NCBI RefSeq assembly: GCF_016469035.1
Contig: NZ_JAEHJZ010000020.1
Location: 1-36,058, forward strand
Reading direction: 5' to 3'
Source of the DNA: Gelidibacter salicanalis
Lineage (GTDB): Bacteria; Bacteroidota; Bacteroidia; Flavobacteriales; Flavobacteriaceae
DNA: 36,058 nucleotides
Program-made: the position numbers and the translations under genes
The notes under the pieces: model-generated
The model's input: only the letters and a program-made list of their open reading frames with translations
Told to the model about the DNA's origin: nothing
Databases searched by the model: none
Part shown: in pieces, positions 18,977 to 28,194 of the stretch
Position numbering within the stretch: position 1 is the first letter of the stretch
Layout: each line of letters opens with the position of its first letter

Positions 18977-20581
18977 ATGAAAATGAAGTTTTTTAATTTG
19001 GAATTAAAAGGAAGCCTGCTACTTTTCATAGCACTTTCCTTTGTCTTAGTGGGTTGTCAAGATTATCTTGAAGAACAACCAAGCACGCTTATTGACTCTG
19101 ATTATATTTTTACTACTCAAGAAGGTTTAAAGTCTGGCGTGGTTAGTTTATATAAGATAAACAGAGATCGATATGATAACGGGACAGAAGATTTCATGGG
19201 TGCCGTTTTAATGTCCTCCAGAAGTGACTTGGCATTTAGCAGATCAGGCTATACAGGATTGATGGGCAGATACGAAAGAGGAGTATCACCAGTTGACCAA
19301 GGTGCTAATTTTGTGTCAGGGCTGTTTTGGAAACATTATTATAACCTTGCCAATAAAGCAACGGCAATAATAAATGCTGCTGAGGATATAGAAGGCATCG
19401 ATGAAGAGGTGAGAATTCAGGTTTTAGGTGAGGCAAAGTTTTTTAGAGCTGAAGCTTATTTCTACTTATACAGAATGTTTAACAATATTTATGTGAGCAC
19501 TCAAACTGTCACTGTAGATAATGCCTTTGATGTGGTTAACGACAGATCTTCAAAAGAAGAAATTTTTGCACTCCTAAACAATGACCTTAGTTTTGCGATA
19601 GAGCATTTGGGATGGATAGCTACTCCTGGACGCGTTACAAAAGGAACGGCGAAACATGTAAAAGCAAAGGTGGCCATGTGGGAAGGTGATTGGGAAGAGG
19701 CTAAATCTCAAGCAGTTTCTCTCATCAACGAAGGTCCACATAGTTTAGTTGCAACAACTGCAGATGTTTTTGCTGGAGATAGAAATAACTCGGAAGCATT
19801 ATTTGTTATACAATCTAAGGATGATTTATTGGGTGGAGGAGAAAATACTATGATGAACGCTAACTATGTTACCCAGTATTTTCATATTTCTGGTATTGAG
19901 GCGAATTTGGACCAAGGAGGAAAGGGGTTCTCCCGTATATTACCAAATTTATATTTATTAAATCTATTGGCTGAAGATCCAAACGATACCAGAGACGATA
20001 ATACCTATTTTAGATTAAAATATTATTATACATCGGGTGATGAGGTTGGTCAGGAAATTACAATCTATAAACCAATAACCGATCTTAATAATCCAAGTCC
20101 TACGTATCAAAAATATTATCAAAATTTACACCCGTCATGTATAAAATTTGCTCAAGATGATGACGATCCTGACTCGTATTTGAATAGAAGTAATATTATG
20201 GTGTACCGTTTGGCGGAAACTTACCTAATTGCTGCTGAGGCCATCATGAGATCTTCTGGAGACCCTTTACCATACATTAATGCCATAAGAACCAGAGCTA
20301 ATGCTGAACCATTGTCAAGTGTCGACCAACAGGCTATCCTTGATGAACGCGCTAGAGAACTGGCTTTTGAAGGACAGCGTTGGTTTACTTTAAAGCGAAT
20401 GGGACAAGATGTTATTAACTCTCAAATCACTAATTATGCTGGCGATGGTGAATATTTCCCTAATAATTTAGGGAGTAAAGATCCTAGAGAAAATTGGAAG
20501 CCTTATTATATCAATTTTCCAATTGCACAAATTGATCTGAATTTATTAGGGCCAAATTACCCTCAAAATACTGGATATTAA
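18977..20581 (+). CDS. SusD/RagB-family glycan-binding surface lipoprotein
   Basis: 534 residues. A signal peptide is followed by the lipobox LVGC (Cys27) and 'QDYLEEQPST', the classic SusD N-terminus. The middle has the TPR-rich fold ('VLGEAKFFRAEAYFYLYRMF', 'GTAKHVKAKVAMWEGDWEEA'). The C-terminal segment 'LDERARELAFEGQRWFTLKR' is strongly conserved in the family. It sits on the cell surface, binds the glycan and caps the SusC transporter. It is separated by 97 bases from the GDPD-GH16 gene, which shows no terminator-like hairpin in between, so one transcript through the enzymes is plausible. Confidence 0.95.
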   Translation: MKMKFFNLELKGSLLLFIALSFVLVGCQDYLEEQPSTLIDSDYIFTTQEGLKSGVVSLYKINRDRYDNGTEDFMGAVLMSSRSDLAFSRSGYTGLMGRYERGVSPVDQGANFVSGLFWKHYYNLANKATAIINAAEDIEGIDEEVRIQVLGEAKFFRAEAYFYLYRMFNNIYVSTQTVTVDNAFDVVNDRSSKEEIFALLNNDLSFAIEHLGWIATPGRVTKGTAKHVKAKVAMWEGDWEEAKSQAVSLINEGPHSLVATTADVFAGDRNNSEALFVIQSKDDLLGGGENTMMNANYVTQYFHISGIEANLDQGGKGFSRILPNLYLLNLLAEDPNDTRDDNTYFRLKYYYTSGDEVGQEITIYKPITDLNNPSPTYQKYYQNLHPSCIKFAQDDDDPDSYLNRSNIMVYRLAETYLIAAEAIMRSSGDPLPYINAIRTRANAEPLSSVDQQAILDERARELAFEGQRWFTLKRMGQDVINSQITNYAGDGEYFPNNLGSKDPRENWKPYYINFPIAQIDLNLLGPNYPQNTGY

Positions 20582-20678
20582 AATCAGATTTATAAAAATA
20601 AAATAGACGACAACCAACGATTAATAGCAGGAGTTCTTTTTAGAATCCATATGCTTTAATGCCATAAAAGATTACAGT

Positions 20679-22268
20679 ATGCGTTTTATATTTATTGCTT
20701 TAGCTTTTCTAGCATTTAATGCTTGCAAATCATCTAAGTCGGAGAGTACTTTTTCATTTGTTGAGAATCCAGTGGTTGCCCACAGAGGTGCTTGGAAGGC
20801 TCAGAATCTTCCCCAAAACTCTATTGCATCCTTAAAACGTGCAATAGAGTTAGGTTGCACCGGATCAGAATTTGATGTTAGGATGACCTCAGACAATGTG
20901 TTGATTGTTACCCATGATCCTGATTTTAATGGTTTGTTTATTGAAGACCACACCTATGCAGAATTGTCAAAACACAAACTGCCCAATGGCGAAATGTTGC
21001 CCACTTTAAAGAACTATCTACTTGCCGGAATGGAAGACAATCCTGGTACCGGCTTAGTATGTGAGATCAAACCCTCCAAAACCGAAGGGAGAAATGCGCT
21101 CATGGCAGAAAAAGTATTGGAACTGGTTGATGAACTTAAGGCTGAGAGGTATATATCCTATTATATCAGTTTTAGCTATGAGCTATTAAAGAGAATTATT
21201 GAAATAAATCCCAATGCTAAAACACTATACTTAGATGGTTCAAAGTCTCCTAAAAGCTTAAAGGATGATGGTGTTACGGGATTAGATTATGCAGCATATA
21301 TCTATAAAAGAAAACCCGAATGGATAGAAAGTGCTAAAGCGAACAACTTAAAACTGAACGCTTGGACCGTCAATAAAACCGAAGATATAGATCTATTTTT
21401 GGCGCATGATTTTAATTATATCACTACAGATGAGCCAGAACTTGTATTTGAACGCATCCGAAATAGTGCCACGTATAACACAGGTTATCAATTGGTATGG
21501 AACGATGAATTCAATTATAAAGGTGAACCAGATACTACAAAATGGGTGTACAGTTACGGTTTTATCGCAAATCAGGAAAAGCAATATTATACTGATAGTT
21601 TAAAGAATGCCAGAGTAGAAAATGGGCATTTGATTATTGAGGCCCATAAAGAAAAACTCGCTAATAAAGATTATAACAATCCTAATCTTAAAGAATGGGC
21701 CAATTATAAAAAGGACATTGATTCCGCACAGTATTCCTCTGCAAGATTATCGACAGAAGGCTTAGCGGCATGGACATATGGACGTATTGAAGTTCGTGCA
21801 AAGTTGCCCAAAGGTCGTGGAATGTGGCCGGCAATATGGATGTTAAGTGAAGACCGAAAAGCTATAGGTTGGCCGGAAAGTGGCGAAATTGATATTATGG
21901 AACATGTAGGCTATGACAATGATACCATACATGGTACCATCCATACCAAAGCTTACAATCATTTAAAAGGAACCCAAAAAGGTAAAACCATATTTATTGA
22001 TGATCCCAATGAAACTTTTCATGTCTTTGCATTGGAATGGACCCCAGAGAAAATGGATTTTTTGCTGGATGGGGTTGTTTACAATAGTATAATAAATGAG
22101 CATAAGACTACAGCGGAATGGCCTTTTGATAAAAAATTCCATCTCATTTTAAATGTAGCTGTTGGAGGCATGTGGGGAGGATTAAAAGGCGTTGATGATT
22201 CGATATTTCCGCAGCAGATGACCGTTGATTATGTCAGAGTATTTCAGCAAAAACCTAAAGACTTATAA
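20679..22268 (+). CDS. fusion lipoprotein: glycerophosphodiester phosphodiesterase + GH16 endo-beta-glucanase
   Basis: 529 residues in one uninterrupted frame. Signal peptide and lipobox FNAC (Cys16). Residues about 30-258 are a GDPD barrel with the catalytic residues in place: His35-Arg36 (VAHRGAW), Glu64 and Asp66 (SEFDVRM), His79 (VTHDPD), Glu129/Lys131 (CEIKPS), and the C-terminal 'LNAWTVNKTEDI'. Residues about 268-525 are a GH16 domain starting 'YQLVWNDEFNYKGEPD', with the catalytic box Glu403-Ile-Asp405-Ile-Met-Glu408 inside 'WPESGEIDIMEHVGY' and 'MWPAIWML', as in laminarinase-type GH16. There is almost no linker. Predicted jobs: cleavage of glycerophosphodiesters and of an internal beta-1,3(4)-glucan bond, on the same envelope-anchored protein. 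The next gene starts at the base after its stop. The GH16 subfamily is judged by eye only. Confidence 0.9.
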   Translation: MRFIFIALAFLAFNACKSSKSESTFSFVENPVVAHRGAWKAQNLPQNSIASLKRAIELGCTGSEFDVRMTSDNVLIVTHDPDFNGLFIEDHTYAELSKHKLPNGEMLPTLKNYLLAGMEDNPGTGLVCEIKPSKTEGRNALMAEKVLELVDELKAERYISYYISFSYELLKRIIEINPNAKTLYLDGSKSPKSLKDDGVTGLDYAAYIYKRKPEWIESAKANNLKLNAWTVNKTEDIDLFLAHDFNYITTDEPELVFERIRNSATYNTGYQLVWNDEFNYKGEPDTTKWVYSYGFIANQEKQYYTDSLKNARVENGHLIIEAHKEKLANKDYNNPNLKEWANYKKDIDSAQYSSARLSTEGLAAWTYGRIEVRAKLPKGRGMWPAIWMLSEDRKAIGWPESGEIDIMEHVGYDNDTIHGTIHTKAYNHLKGTQKGKTIFIDDPNETFHVFALEWTPEKMDFLLDGVVYNSIINEHKTTAEWPFDKKFHLILNVAVGGMWGGLKGVDDSIFPQQMTVDYVRVFQQKPKDL

Positions 22269-23123
22269 ATGAAACAAGTGTTGATAGTATTGGTAGTTAT
22301 GACTTTTGCAATGACAAGCTGTAAAAGTTTGGATCAGGGTGCATTGAAATCAAATGGACTTAAGGTCATGACTTATAATATACGTTTGGATATCGCGTCT
22401 GATAAAGAAAATGCGTGGCCTAATAGAAAAGCATTTGTAAGTTCTCAAATTTTGTTTTTGGAACCTGATATTCTTGGAGTGCAGGAAGCACGGCCAAATC
22501 AGGTGACTGATCTAAATGATGCTTTAACGGACTATAAGTTTATCGGACAGGGACGAGATGGAGGACAGGAAGGTGAGCATGCCGGCATTTATTATAATAG
22601 CAAAAGAATGACAGTGCAGCAGGAGCAAACATTTTGGTTATCCACAACTCCAGAGACGGTTTCCAAGGGTTGGGATGCAGCTTATCCAAGAGTGTGCACA
22701 TTTGGATTGTTCACTTTTAAGCAGAGCAAACAGAAGGTGTGGGTATTCAATACTCATTTGGACCATGTGGGAAAAGTTGCCCAAAAAGAGGGCTTGCTAC
22801 TCATTTTAGAGAAGATTAAAAGGGTCAATAATCACAATTATCCAGTAATCTTAATGGGCGACTTCAATATAGAACCTGACTCTGAAATACTGACAAATTT
22901 AAGAACTAAATTCTCTGATTCAAGAGCTGAAGCTGAGGTTGTTTTTGGACCTGAAGGCACATTTAATGCTTTCAAATATGATGAACCTATTACCAGAAGA
23001 ATCGACTATATTATGGTTTCTGAGGGTATAAGTGTGCAAAAATACGCAACCTTATCAAGTACTATTGATTTCAGGTTTCCTTCAGACCATTTTCCTGTTT
23101 TTGTTCAATTAATGCTCAAATAA
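22269..23123 (+). CDS. endonuclease/exonuclease/phosphatase (EEP) family lipoprotein
   Basis: 284 residues. Lipobox MTSC (Cys18). The EEP (DNase I-like) metal-dependent phosphoesterase motifs are all present: 'VMTYNIRLD' (Asn37), 'LGVQEARP' (Glu73), 'NTHLDHVG', 'LMGDFNIEP' (Asp198, Asn200) and the C-terminal 'PSDHFPV' (Asp273, His274). The family includes nucleases, sphingomyelinases, inositol phosphatases and other phosphodiesterases. Lipid anchoring in a PUL makes a role on a phosphorylated glycan or on glycerol phosphate more likely than DNA repair. It begins immediately after the GDPD-GH16 stop and 11 bases before the GH3 gene, so it is firmly within this operon. The precise bond cleaved is unknown. 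Confidence 0.87.
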   Translation: MKQVLIVLVVMTFAMTSCKSLDQGALKSNGLKVMTYNIRLDIASDKENAWPNRKAFVSSQILFLEPDILGVQEARPNQVTDLNDALTDYKFIGQGRDGGQEGEHAGIYYNSKRMTVQQEQTFWLSTTPETVSKGWDAAYPRVCTFGLFTFKQSKQKVWVFNTHLDHVGKVAQKEGLLLILEKIKRVNNHNYPVILMGDFNIEPDSEILTNLRTKFSDSRAEAEVVFGPEGTFNAFKYDEPITRRIDYIMVSEGISVQKYATLSSTIDFRFPSDHFPVFVQLMLK

Positions 23124-23134
23124 AATTTTATCAC

Positions 23135-25462
23135 ATGAAAATCTCCACTTCAATTCTATATACAACCGTTGTAGGTTTAAAACTTTCTTTAATTGCATTA
23201 TTGTTATCATCGTCTTCAGATACTCGCAGTGTAAAACCATCACCTTCAAATAATTCTATCGAACAAAAAGTGGACTCTGTTTTGGCACTCATGCGCCTTA
23301 ATGAAAAGATTGGTCAGCTGGTACAATACAGTGGTGGATGGGATGCTACAGGACCGACATCTTCACAGGGCGATCAGCATAAATTGGAAAAACTCAAAAG
23401 AGGTGAGGTCGGTTCTATGTTAAATGTTACTACAGTAGCAAGTATTAGGGAAACACAAAAGATCATTATGGACAATAGTCGTTTAAAGATTCCTCTGATT
23501 TTTGCTTATGATGTTATTCATGGTTATAAAACAATTTTTCCAATACCGTTAGGTGAAAGCGCTAGTTGGGATTTGGAACTGATGCAGAAATCGGCACAAA
23601 TCTCCGCTCGCGAATCTGCTGCCTCAGGGTTGCATTGGACGTTTGCGCCAATGATAGATGTGTCTAGAGATGCACGCTGGGGTCGTGTCATGGAAGGTGC
23701 TGGTGAAGACCCATTCTTAAATTCGAAAATTGGTGTGGCGCGTATCAAAGGTTTTCAGGGTGATGATCTATCTTCTGAATTTACGATAGCCGCATGTGCA
23801 AAACATTTTGCTGGATACGGGTTTGGGGAGGCCGGACGTGACTACAATACGGTAAATATCGGGGTTCATGAATTGCATAATACAATTTTACCACCATTTA
23901 AAGCCGCAGCCGAGGCTGGTGTGGCCACTTTTATGAATGCGTTTAATGATATTGATGGTATTCCTGCAACTGGACATAAAGAATTGCAACGTGATCTATT
24001 GAAAGGAGAATGGCAATGGAATGGTCTTATGGTTTCAGATTGGGGCTCTATTGGTGAAATGATAGCCCACGGTTATGCGACGGACAAAAAGCATGCTGCA
24101 GAAATTGCCTTAAATGCTGGGAGTGATATGGACATGGAGTCTTATGCCTATGAAGCACATTTAGGAACCTTGCTAAAAGAAAACAAGATTTCGGTGGACC
24201 ATCTTGATGATGCCGTCAGACGTGTGCTACGGTTAAAATTTGAGTTGGGCTTGTTTGATGATCCCTATAAATACTGTGATGAAGAACGAGAAAAGAAGGA
24301 AGTATACACCCCTGAAAATTTAGCCTTTGCTAGAGAAGTTGCAAAAAAGTCTATTGTATTGCTTAAAAATGACAACAAGATTCTGCCATTGTCAAAAGAC
24401 ATCAAAAGTATTGCCGTAATCGGGCCCTTGGCAAATGATAAGGATTCACCGTTAGGCAATTGGAGAGGTAAAGGCGATTATAATTCGGCCGTGTCCTTAT
24501 TGGAAGGCGTAAAAGGAATGGTTGGTAAAAACACTAAAATCTATTATGAAAAAGGAATCGATTTGACCATACCAACTGTTGAACCCGGTAGCAATCAGTT
24601 TTTGCATCCTTTAAAATTTAATACCACCGACGCTTCTGGGATTTCGGCAGCTGTTGCCGCTGCAAAAAAAGCAGATGTGGTATTGCTGGCCATTGGCGAA
24701 AATGCGTATCAAACCGGAGAGGGTAGAAGTCAGGTGAATATTGGTTTTGCCGGATTACAGAACGAACTTTTGGAAGCCGTATACAAGGCAAACAAAAATG
24801 TGGTGATTGTGCTAATGAATGGTCGACCAATGGATCTTAGTCGCGCCTCGGAGATTGTACCTTCTATTTTAGAGTGCTGGCATTTGGGTTCAGAATCAGG
24901 CAATGCCATTGCTGATGTGTTATTTGGAGATTACAATCCTTCAGGAAAATTGCCAGTGTCCTTTCCGTACCATGTAGGTCAAGAGCCATTATACTACAAC
25001 CAAAAAAATACGGGAAGACCCTACAGTCCAAATCATGTTACGTTTTCCGGTTATAGGGATGCTCCTAAGGGCGCTTTATATCCTTTTGGATTTGGATTGA
25101 GTTATACCACATTTGAATATAGTGACATCAGATTGGACCAAACTGAAATGGCTGTAAATGGTGATTTAAAAGTGTCTGTAGATGTTAAAAATACAGGTGA
25201 TGTAGAGGGCGAAGAGGTCGTACAGTTATATATCAGAGATATGGTTGGCAGTTTGGTGCGTCCAATAAAAGAATTAAAAGGTTTCGAGAAAATCAATTTA
25301 AAAGCAGGAGCTTCACAAACCGTTATTTTTACGATTAATGCCGAGCTACTTCAATTTTACACGGCAAATAATACATGGGAAGTAGAACCAGGAGCTTTCA
25401 CCGTATGGATAGGCGGCGATAGCAACACCAAATTAAAGACAGGTTTTAGTGTGGTTGAATAA
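23135..25462 (+). CDS. GH3 family beta-glucosidase (BglX-like)
   Basis: 775 residues with the three-domain layout of BglX-type enzymes: GH3 N-terminal barrel (about 45-365), C-terminal alpha/beta sandwich (about 395-620), and a fibronectin-III-like domain (about 685-760, 'GEEVVQLYIRDMVGSLVRP'). The nucleophile is Asp302 in 'LMVSDWGS'. 'FAPMIDVSRDARWGRVMEG' and 'CAKHFAGYGF' are substrate-pocket motifs. It should remove terminal glucose from beta-linked oligosaccharides made by the GH16 domain. The N-terminus is hydrophobic and followed by a run of serines where PUL neighbours have a lipobox Cys, so it looks like a periplasmic secreted protein. It is the last gene of the PUL; the next gene is convergent. 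Confidence 0.95.
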   Translation: MKISTSILYTTVVGLKLSLIALLLSSSSDTRSVKPSPSNNSIEQKVDSVLALMRLNEKIGQLVQYSGGWDATGPTSSQGDQHKLEKLKRGEVGSMLNVTTVASIRETQKIIMDNSRLKIPLIFAYDVIHGYKTIFPIPLGESASWDLELMQKSAQISARESAASGLHWTFAPMIDVSRDARWGRVMEGAGEDPFLNSKIGVARIKGFQGDDLSSEFTIAACAKHFAGYGFGEAGRDYNTVNIGVHELHNTILPPFKAAAEAGVATFMNAFNDIDGIPATGHKELQRDLLKGEWQWNGLMVSDWGSIGEMIAHGYATDKKHAAEIALNAGSDMDMESYAYEAHLGTLLKENKISVDHLDDAVRRVLRLKFELGLFDDPYKYCDEEREKKEVYTPENLAFAREVAKKSIVLLKNDNKILPLSKDIKSIAVIGPLANDKDSPLGNWRGKGDYNSAVSLLEGVKGMVGKNTKIYYEKGIDLTIPTVEPGSNQFLHPLKFNTTDASGISAAVAAAKKADVVLLAIGENAYQTGEGRSQVNIGFAGLQNELLEAVYKANKNVVIVLMNGRPMDLSRASEIVPSILECWHLGSESGNAIADVLFGDYNPSGKLPVSFPYHVGQEPLYYNQKNTGRPYSPNHVTFSGYRDAPKGALYPFGFGLSYTTFEYSDIRLDQTEMAVNGDLKVSVDVKNTGDVEGEEVVQLYIRDMVGSLVRPIKELKGFEKINLKAGASQTVIFTINAELLQFYTANNTWEVEPGAFTVWIGGDSNTKLKTGFSVVE

Positions 25463-25487
25463 GAAATAAGAATACTTAATGGAATTA

Positions 25488-25952
25488 CTATTCAATACGT
25501 TTATAATTTTCTGAATAAATACGGTTTCCTTGATCATCAACTTCAATTTGACTGAATTTGTCTTTTTCCAGTCGGAGTTCGTATTTAAATTCTTTCTTTT
25601 CTTCAATGATCTTTCGCATCATTTCTGAGCCGTATTCTAAGGTTTCCTTAAGTTCGTTTTCGTTATGGTTATAGTTACCATATCCAAACCATTCGCTCGA
25701 GTCTGCTGGAACGTTTTTACTCCACATGACCTTATGGTCTGTGTACATCTTAACTTGTCTAAATCCGTTGTTGGTTTGGAAGGAATCAACAATCTTATTA
25801 TCTACGTAGTTATAATACCCCACCATTTCCCAGGTCCCATTAAGTGTACTTGCCTTGTCTTGTGTCTTATCCTCAGCTTTAATATTTGATTTATCCTGTT
25901 CATTACAAGCGCTAAATGTGAATAACACCAGTATAAAAAATAAAAGTTTCAT
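25488..25952 (-). CDS. small lipoprotein of unknown function, possibly lipocalin-like
   Basis: 154 residues. Clear signal peptide and lipobox FSAC (Cys16), then a low-complexity charged stretch, and 'LNGTWEMVGYYNY' at about residues 38-50. A G-T-W beside an aromatic and hydrophobic strand, followed by several beta-strand-like segments, resembles the opening of lipocalin-like domains, but the match is only visual. Convergent with the GH3 gene (25 bases between stops), so it is probably not part of the PUL transcript. Confidence 0.65.
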   Translation of the reverse strand: MKLLFFILVLFTFSACNEQDKSNIKAEDKTQDKASTLNGTWEMVGYYNYVDNKIVDSFQTNNGFRQVKMYTDHKVMWSKNVPADSSEWFGYGNYNHNENELKETLEYGSEMMRKIIEEKKEFKYELRLEKDKFSQIEVDDQGNRIYSENYKRIE

Positions 25953-26131
25953 AGAGCTAAGTTTTTGATTATTAAGGAATAACTTATCCTAATTTACAAA
26001 AAACTGAGGACTTCTCTTAGGTATATTTTATTTAATTGTATTATAAGTTTTTTAGAAACGGATAAGAAAAGACAAGATGCAGATTGGAAACATATTTTCA
26101 AAATCTTCTCGAAATTAGGCTTTAGTATGTA

Positions 26132-26203
26132 TTATTTTGTAGTTGCATCTTTTTGAAAAATATAATCTTTCGTTTTTTCTTTTTCTTCTTTAATAAAACT
26201 CAT
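26132..26203 (-). CDS. possible 23-residue peptide downstream of the aldehyde dehydrogenase
   Basis: The minus-strand frame reads ATG, 23 codons, then TAA, starting 11 bases after the aldehyde dehydrogenase stop. The product 'MSFIKEEKEKTKDYIFQKD' is charged and amphipathic and looks protein-like. Such a short frame can be chance, or the remnant of a longer gene. It also happens to contain an exact TTTCGTTTT on the plus strand (26168-26176). No function is proposed. Confidence 0.2.
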   Translation of the reverse strand: MSFIKEEKEKTKDYIFQKDATTK

Positions 26204-26214
26204 TGATGATTATT

Positions 26215-27579
26215 TTAGTGATTAATAAATACGGTTTTCTTATTTACAAATTCGTGAATCCCTTCCTTTGAAAGCTCTCTCCCATAACCTGACGCTTTTG
26301 TGCCGCCAAAGGGAAGCCGTGAGTCAGATTTTACAAGTTCATTGATAAAATAGGAACCGTCGTCAATTGTGGAGATATAGTCTTGAGCGGTTTCAATAGA
26401 TTTTGTAAACACCATTGTGCCCAAACCATACCTGCTTTCTGAAGCAACTTTAAAAGCTTCTTTAGTGTTTTTGACCTTCATAATTGGGGCTATAGGACCA
26501 AAGGTCTCTTCTTTAAATACAGGCATATCTTTAGTGATATTTGTAAGTATTGTAGGCTCAAAATAAGACTTGTTTTGGTTGTTGCCGGTTATTACAGTTG
26601 CCCCCAGCGCCACGGAATCTTCTATTTGCTTTTTTAGAGTGTCTGCAAAATCTTTCTTTGCTAGGGAACCAAAGGTGGTTTCCTCTTTCATTGGGTCACC
26701 ATGTAAAAGCTCTGCTACTTTTTCTTTGAATCGCTTTAAGAAGTCCTCATAAATAGCTTCGGTAACTATAAAACGTTTGGCAGCTATACAACTCTGACCC
26801 GCATTTTGCATTCTCGCATTGACAATCGTGTCCATGTACTTATCCAAATCAGCATCATCCAAAACAATACAGGCATTATTGCCGCCCAGTTCCAATACTG
26901 TTTTCTTTAGATTTCTGCCTGCAGTTTCAGCAATTTTTTTGCCCGCTTTTTCACTGCCGGTTAAGGTTACTGCCTTAATCAAATCATTGGAAATGAGTTT
27001 TTCAACGGCATCATGTCCTGCTAAAATAGTCGAAAAACAGCCTTTTGGATAGCCCGCTTTTTCAAAAAGCTTTTCTATAGCCAAACCACAACCTGTTACA
27101 TTGCCAGCATGTTTTAAAATGGCCGTATTTCCGGCTGTCAAGGTTGGTATTGCAAATCGCATCACTTGCCAAAAAGGGTAATTCCAAGGCATTATTGCTA
27201 AAATGGTTCCTAACGGATCATAACTTATGAAACTTTCAGTGGCTTCTGTTTCAATAAGTTCATCTGCTAAAAAATCGTCCGCATTAGTAGCGTAAAAATC
27301 GCAAAGGGTGATGCATTTTTCAATTTCTGCAATACTTTGGGTAATCGGTTTTCCCATTTCTTGGGTGATGAGTTCAGCAAGTTCCTGTGTGTCATCATCC
27401 ATTACTTGCGCCAAATTCAACAATAATCTACAGCGTTGCTTAATAGAAGTTTGCCGCCACTCATAGAATCGTTTATCAGCAGTGTTTAAAATGTTTGTTA
27501 AGTCTTCAGAAGTGTGAAGCTGATACTCTTTAATCACTTTATTGTTAAAAGGATTGACTGTTTTTATAGAATTATTCAT
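26215..27579 (-). CDS. NAD(P)-dependent aldehyde dehydrogenase, succinate-semialdehyde type
   Basis: 454 residues from the ATG at 27579. Upstream in-frame starts reach 27624 but add residues before the conserved 'IKTVNPFNNKVIKEY'. Catalytic Cys264 is in 'NAGQSCIAAKRF', and the general base Glu230 is in 'VLELGGNN'. 'AIMPWNYPFWQVMRFAIPTL' and 'ITQEMGKPITQSIAEI' are typical of the short GabD-like branch. These oxidise succinate semialdehyde or related aldehydes to the acid. The substrate is not decided by the sequence. It stands alone with no pathway genes beside it. No fusion or break was seen. Confidence 0.88.
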   Translation of the reverse strand: MNNSIKTVNPFNNKVIKEYQLHTSEDLTNILNTADKRFYEWRQTSIKQRCRLLLNLAQVMDDDTQELAELITQEMGKPITQSIAEIEKCITLCDFYATNADDFLADELIETEATESFISYDPLGTILAIMPWNYPFWQVMRFAIPTLTAGNTAILKHAGNVTGCGLAIEKLFEKAGYPKGCFSTILAGHDAVEKLISNDLIKAVTLTGSEKAGKKIAETAGRNLKKTVLELGGNNACIVLDDADLDKYMDTIVNARMQNAGQSCIAAKRFIVTEAIYEDFLKRFKEKVAELLHGDPMKEETTFGSLAKKDFADTLKKQIEDSVALGATVITGNNQNKSYFEPTILTNITKDMPVFKEETFGPIAPIMKVKNTKEAFKVASESRYGLGTMVFTKSIETAQDYISTIDDGSYFINELVKSDSRLPFGGTKASGYGRELSKEGIHEFVNKKTVFINH

Positions 27580-27762
27580 AATTGAAGCAATTAGTGTTAA
27601 ATTCATCGTAAATGCTTTTAACATTTAGGATATCATACATAATTTTACTATTATATAATGAGTGTTTACCGAAAATATAGGAATTAATTAAGGTCTGCAA
27701 GAACTATTCTGTAATAGTTAAAAATTTATCTTTTTGAGGCAATATAGATCCAAATTGATGTT

Positions 27763-27770
27763 TATTTTTG
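27763..27770 (+). promoter_or_regulatory. probable -7 box of the ytxH-like gene
   Basis: TATTTTTG matches TAnnTTTG and lies 46 bases before the ytxH-like ATG. A TTTG (27733-27736) is present upstream at 26 bases, longer than usual, so the -33 element is uncertain. Confidence 0.35.
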
Positions 27771-27816
27771 TTGAACACTTAAAATCAAATATTAACAATT
27801 TAAATAAAACGATATT

Positions 27817-28185
27817 ATGGGAAATAATAGTAGTAGTAATACGCTTATCGGCATGTTGGCGGGTACGGCAATTGGAGCAACATTAGGTATTTTATTCGCG
27901 CCGGATAAAGGCATCAATACAAGACAAAGGATTTCAGATGAAGCTTTGTCTGCAAAAGATAGGTTAACTGAAACCGCTTTGGCAGCAAAAGATAATCTTG
28001 CCAATAAAGCAGCTCACTTAAGAGATAATCTAGTTGATACTGTAAATACTAAAAAGTTAACTCTAGACGAAAAGGTTGAATCTATTGTATCTGACGCAAG
28101 CCATAAGACTGAAGATGTCATCTCGACATTAGAAAATAAATTGGCAATGTTAAAAGATAAAAATAAGAAATTACAAAAATTCTAA
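27817..28185 (+). CDS. YtxH-domain membrane protein
   Basis: 122 residues. A short polar start precedes one glycine-rich transmembrane segment (about 9-27, 'TLIGMLAGTAIGATLGILFAP') and the 'APDKGINTRQRI' turn that defines the YtxH family. A long charged, helical, coiled-coil-like tail follows (about 35-120). YtxH proteins are linked to general stress responses; their biochemical role is not known. It heads a run of three small genes (9 and 3 bases between them) whose other two members look membrane-associated too. Confidence 0.82.
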   Translation: MGNNSSSNTLIGMLAGTAIGATLGILFAPDKGINTRQRISDEALSAKDRLTETALAAKDNLANKAAHLRDNLVDTVNTKKLTLDEKVESIVSDASHKTEDVISTLENKLAMLKDKNKKLQKF

Positions 28186-28194
28186 ATTGAGTCT

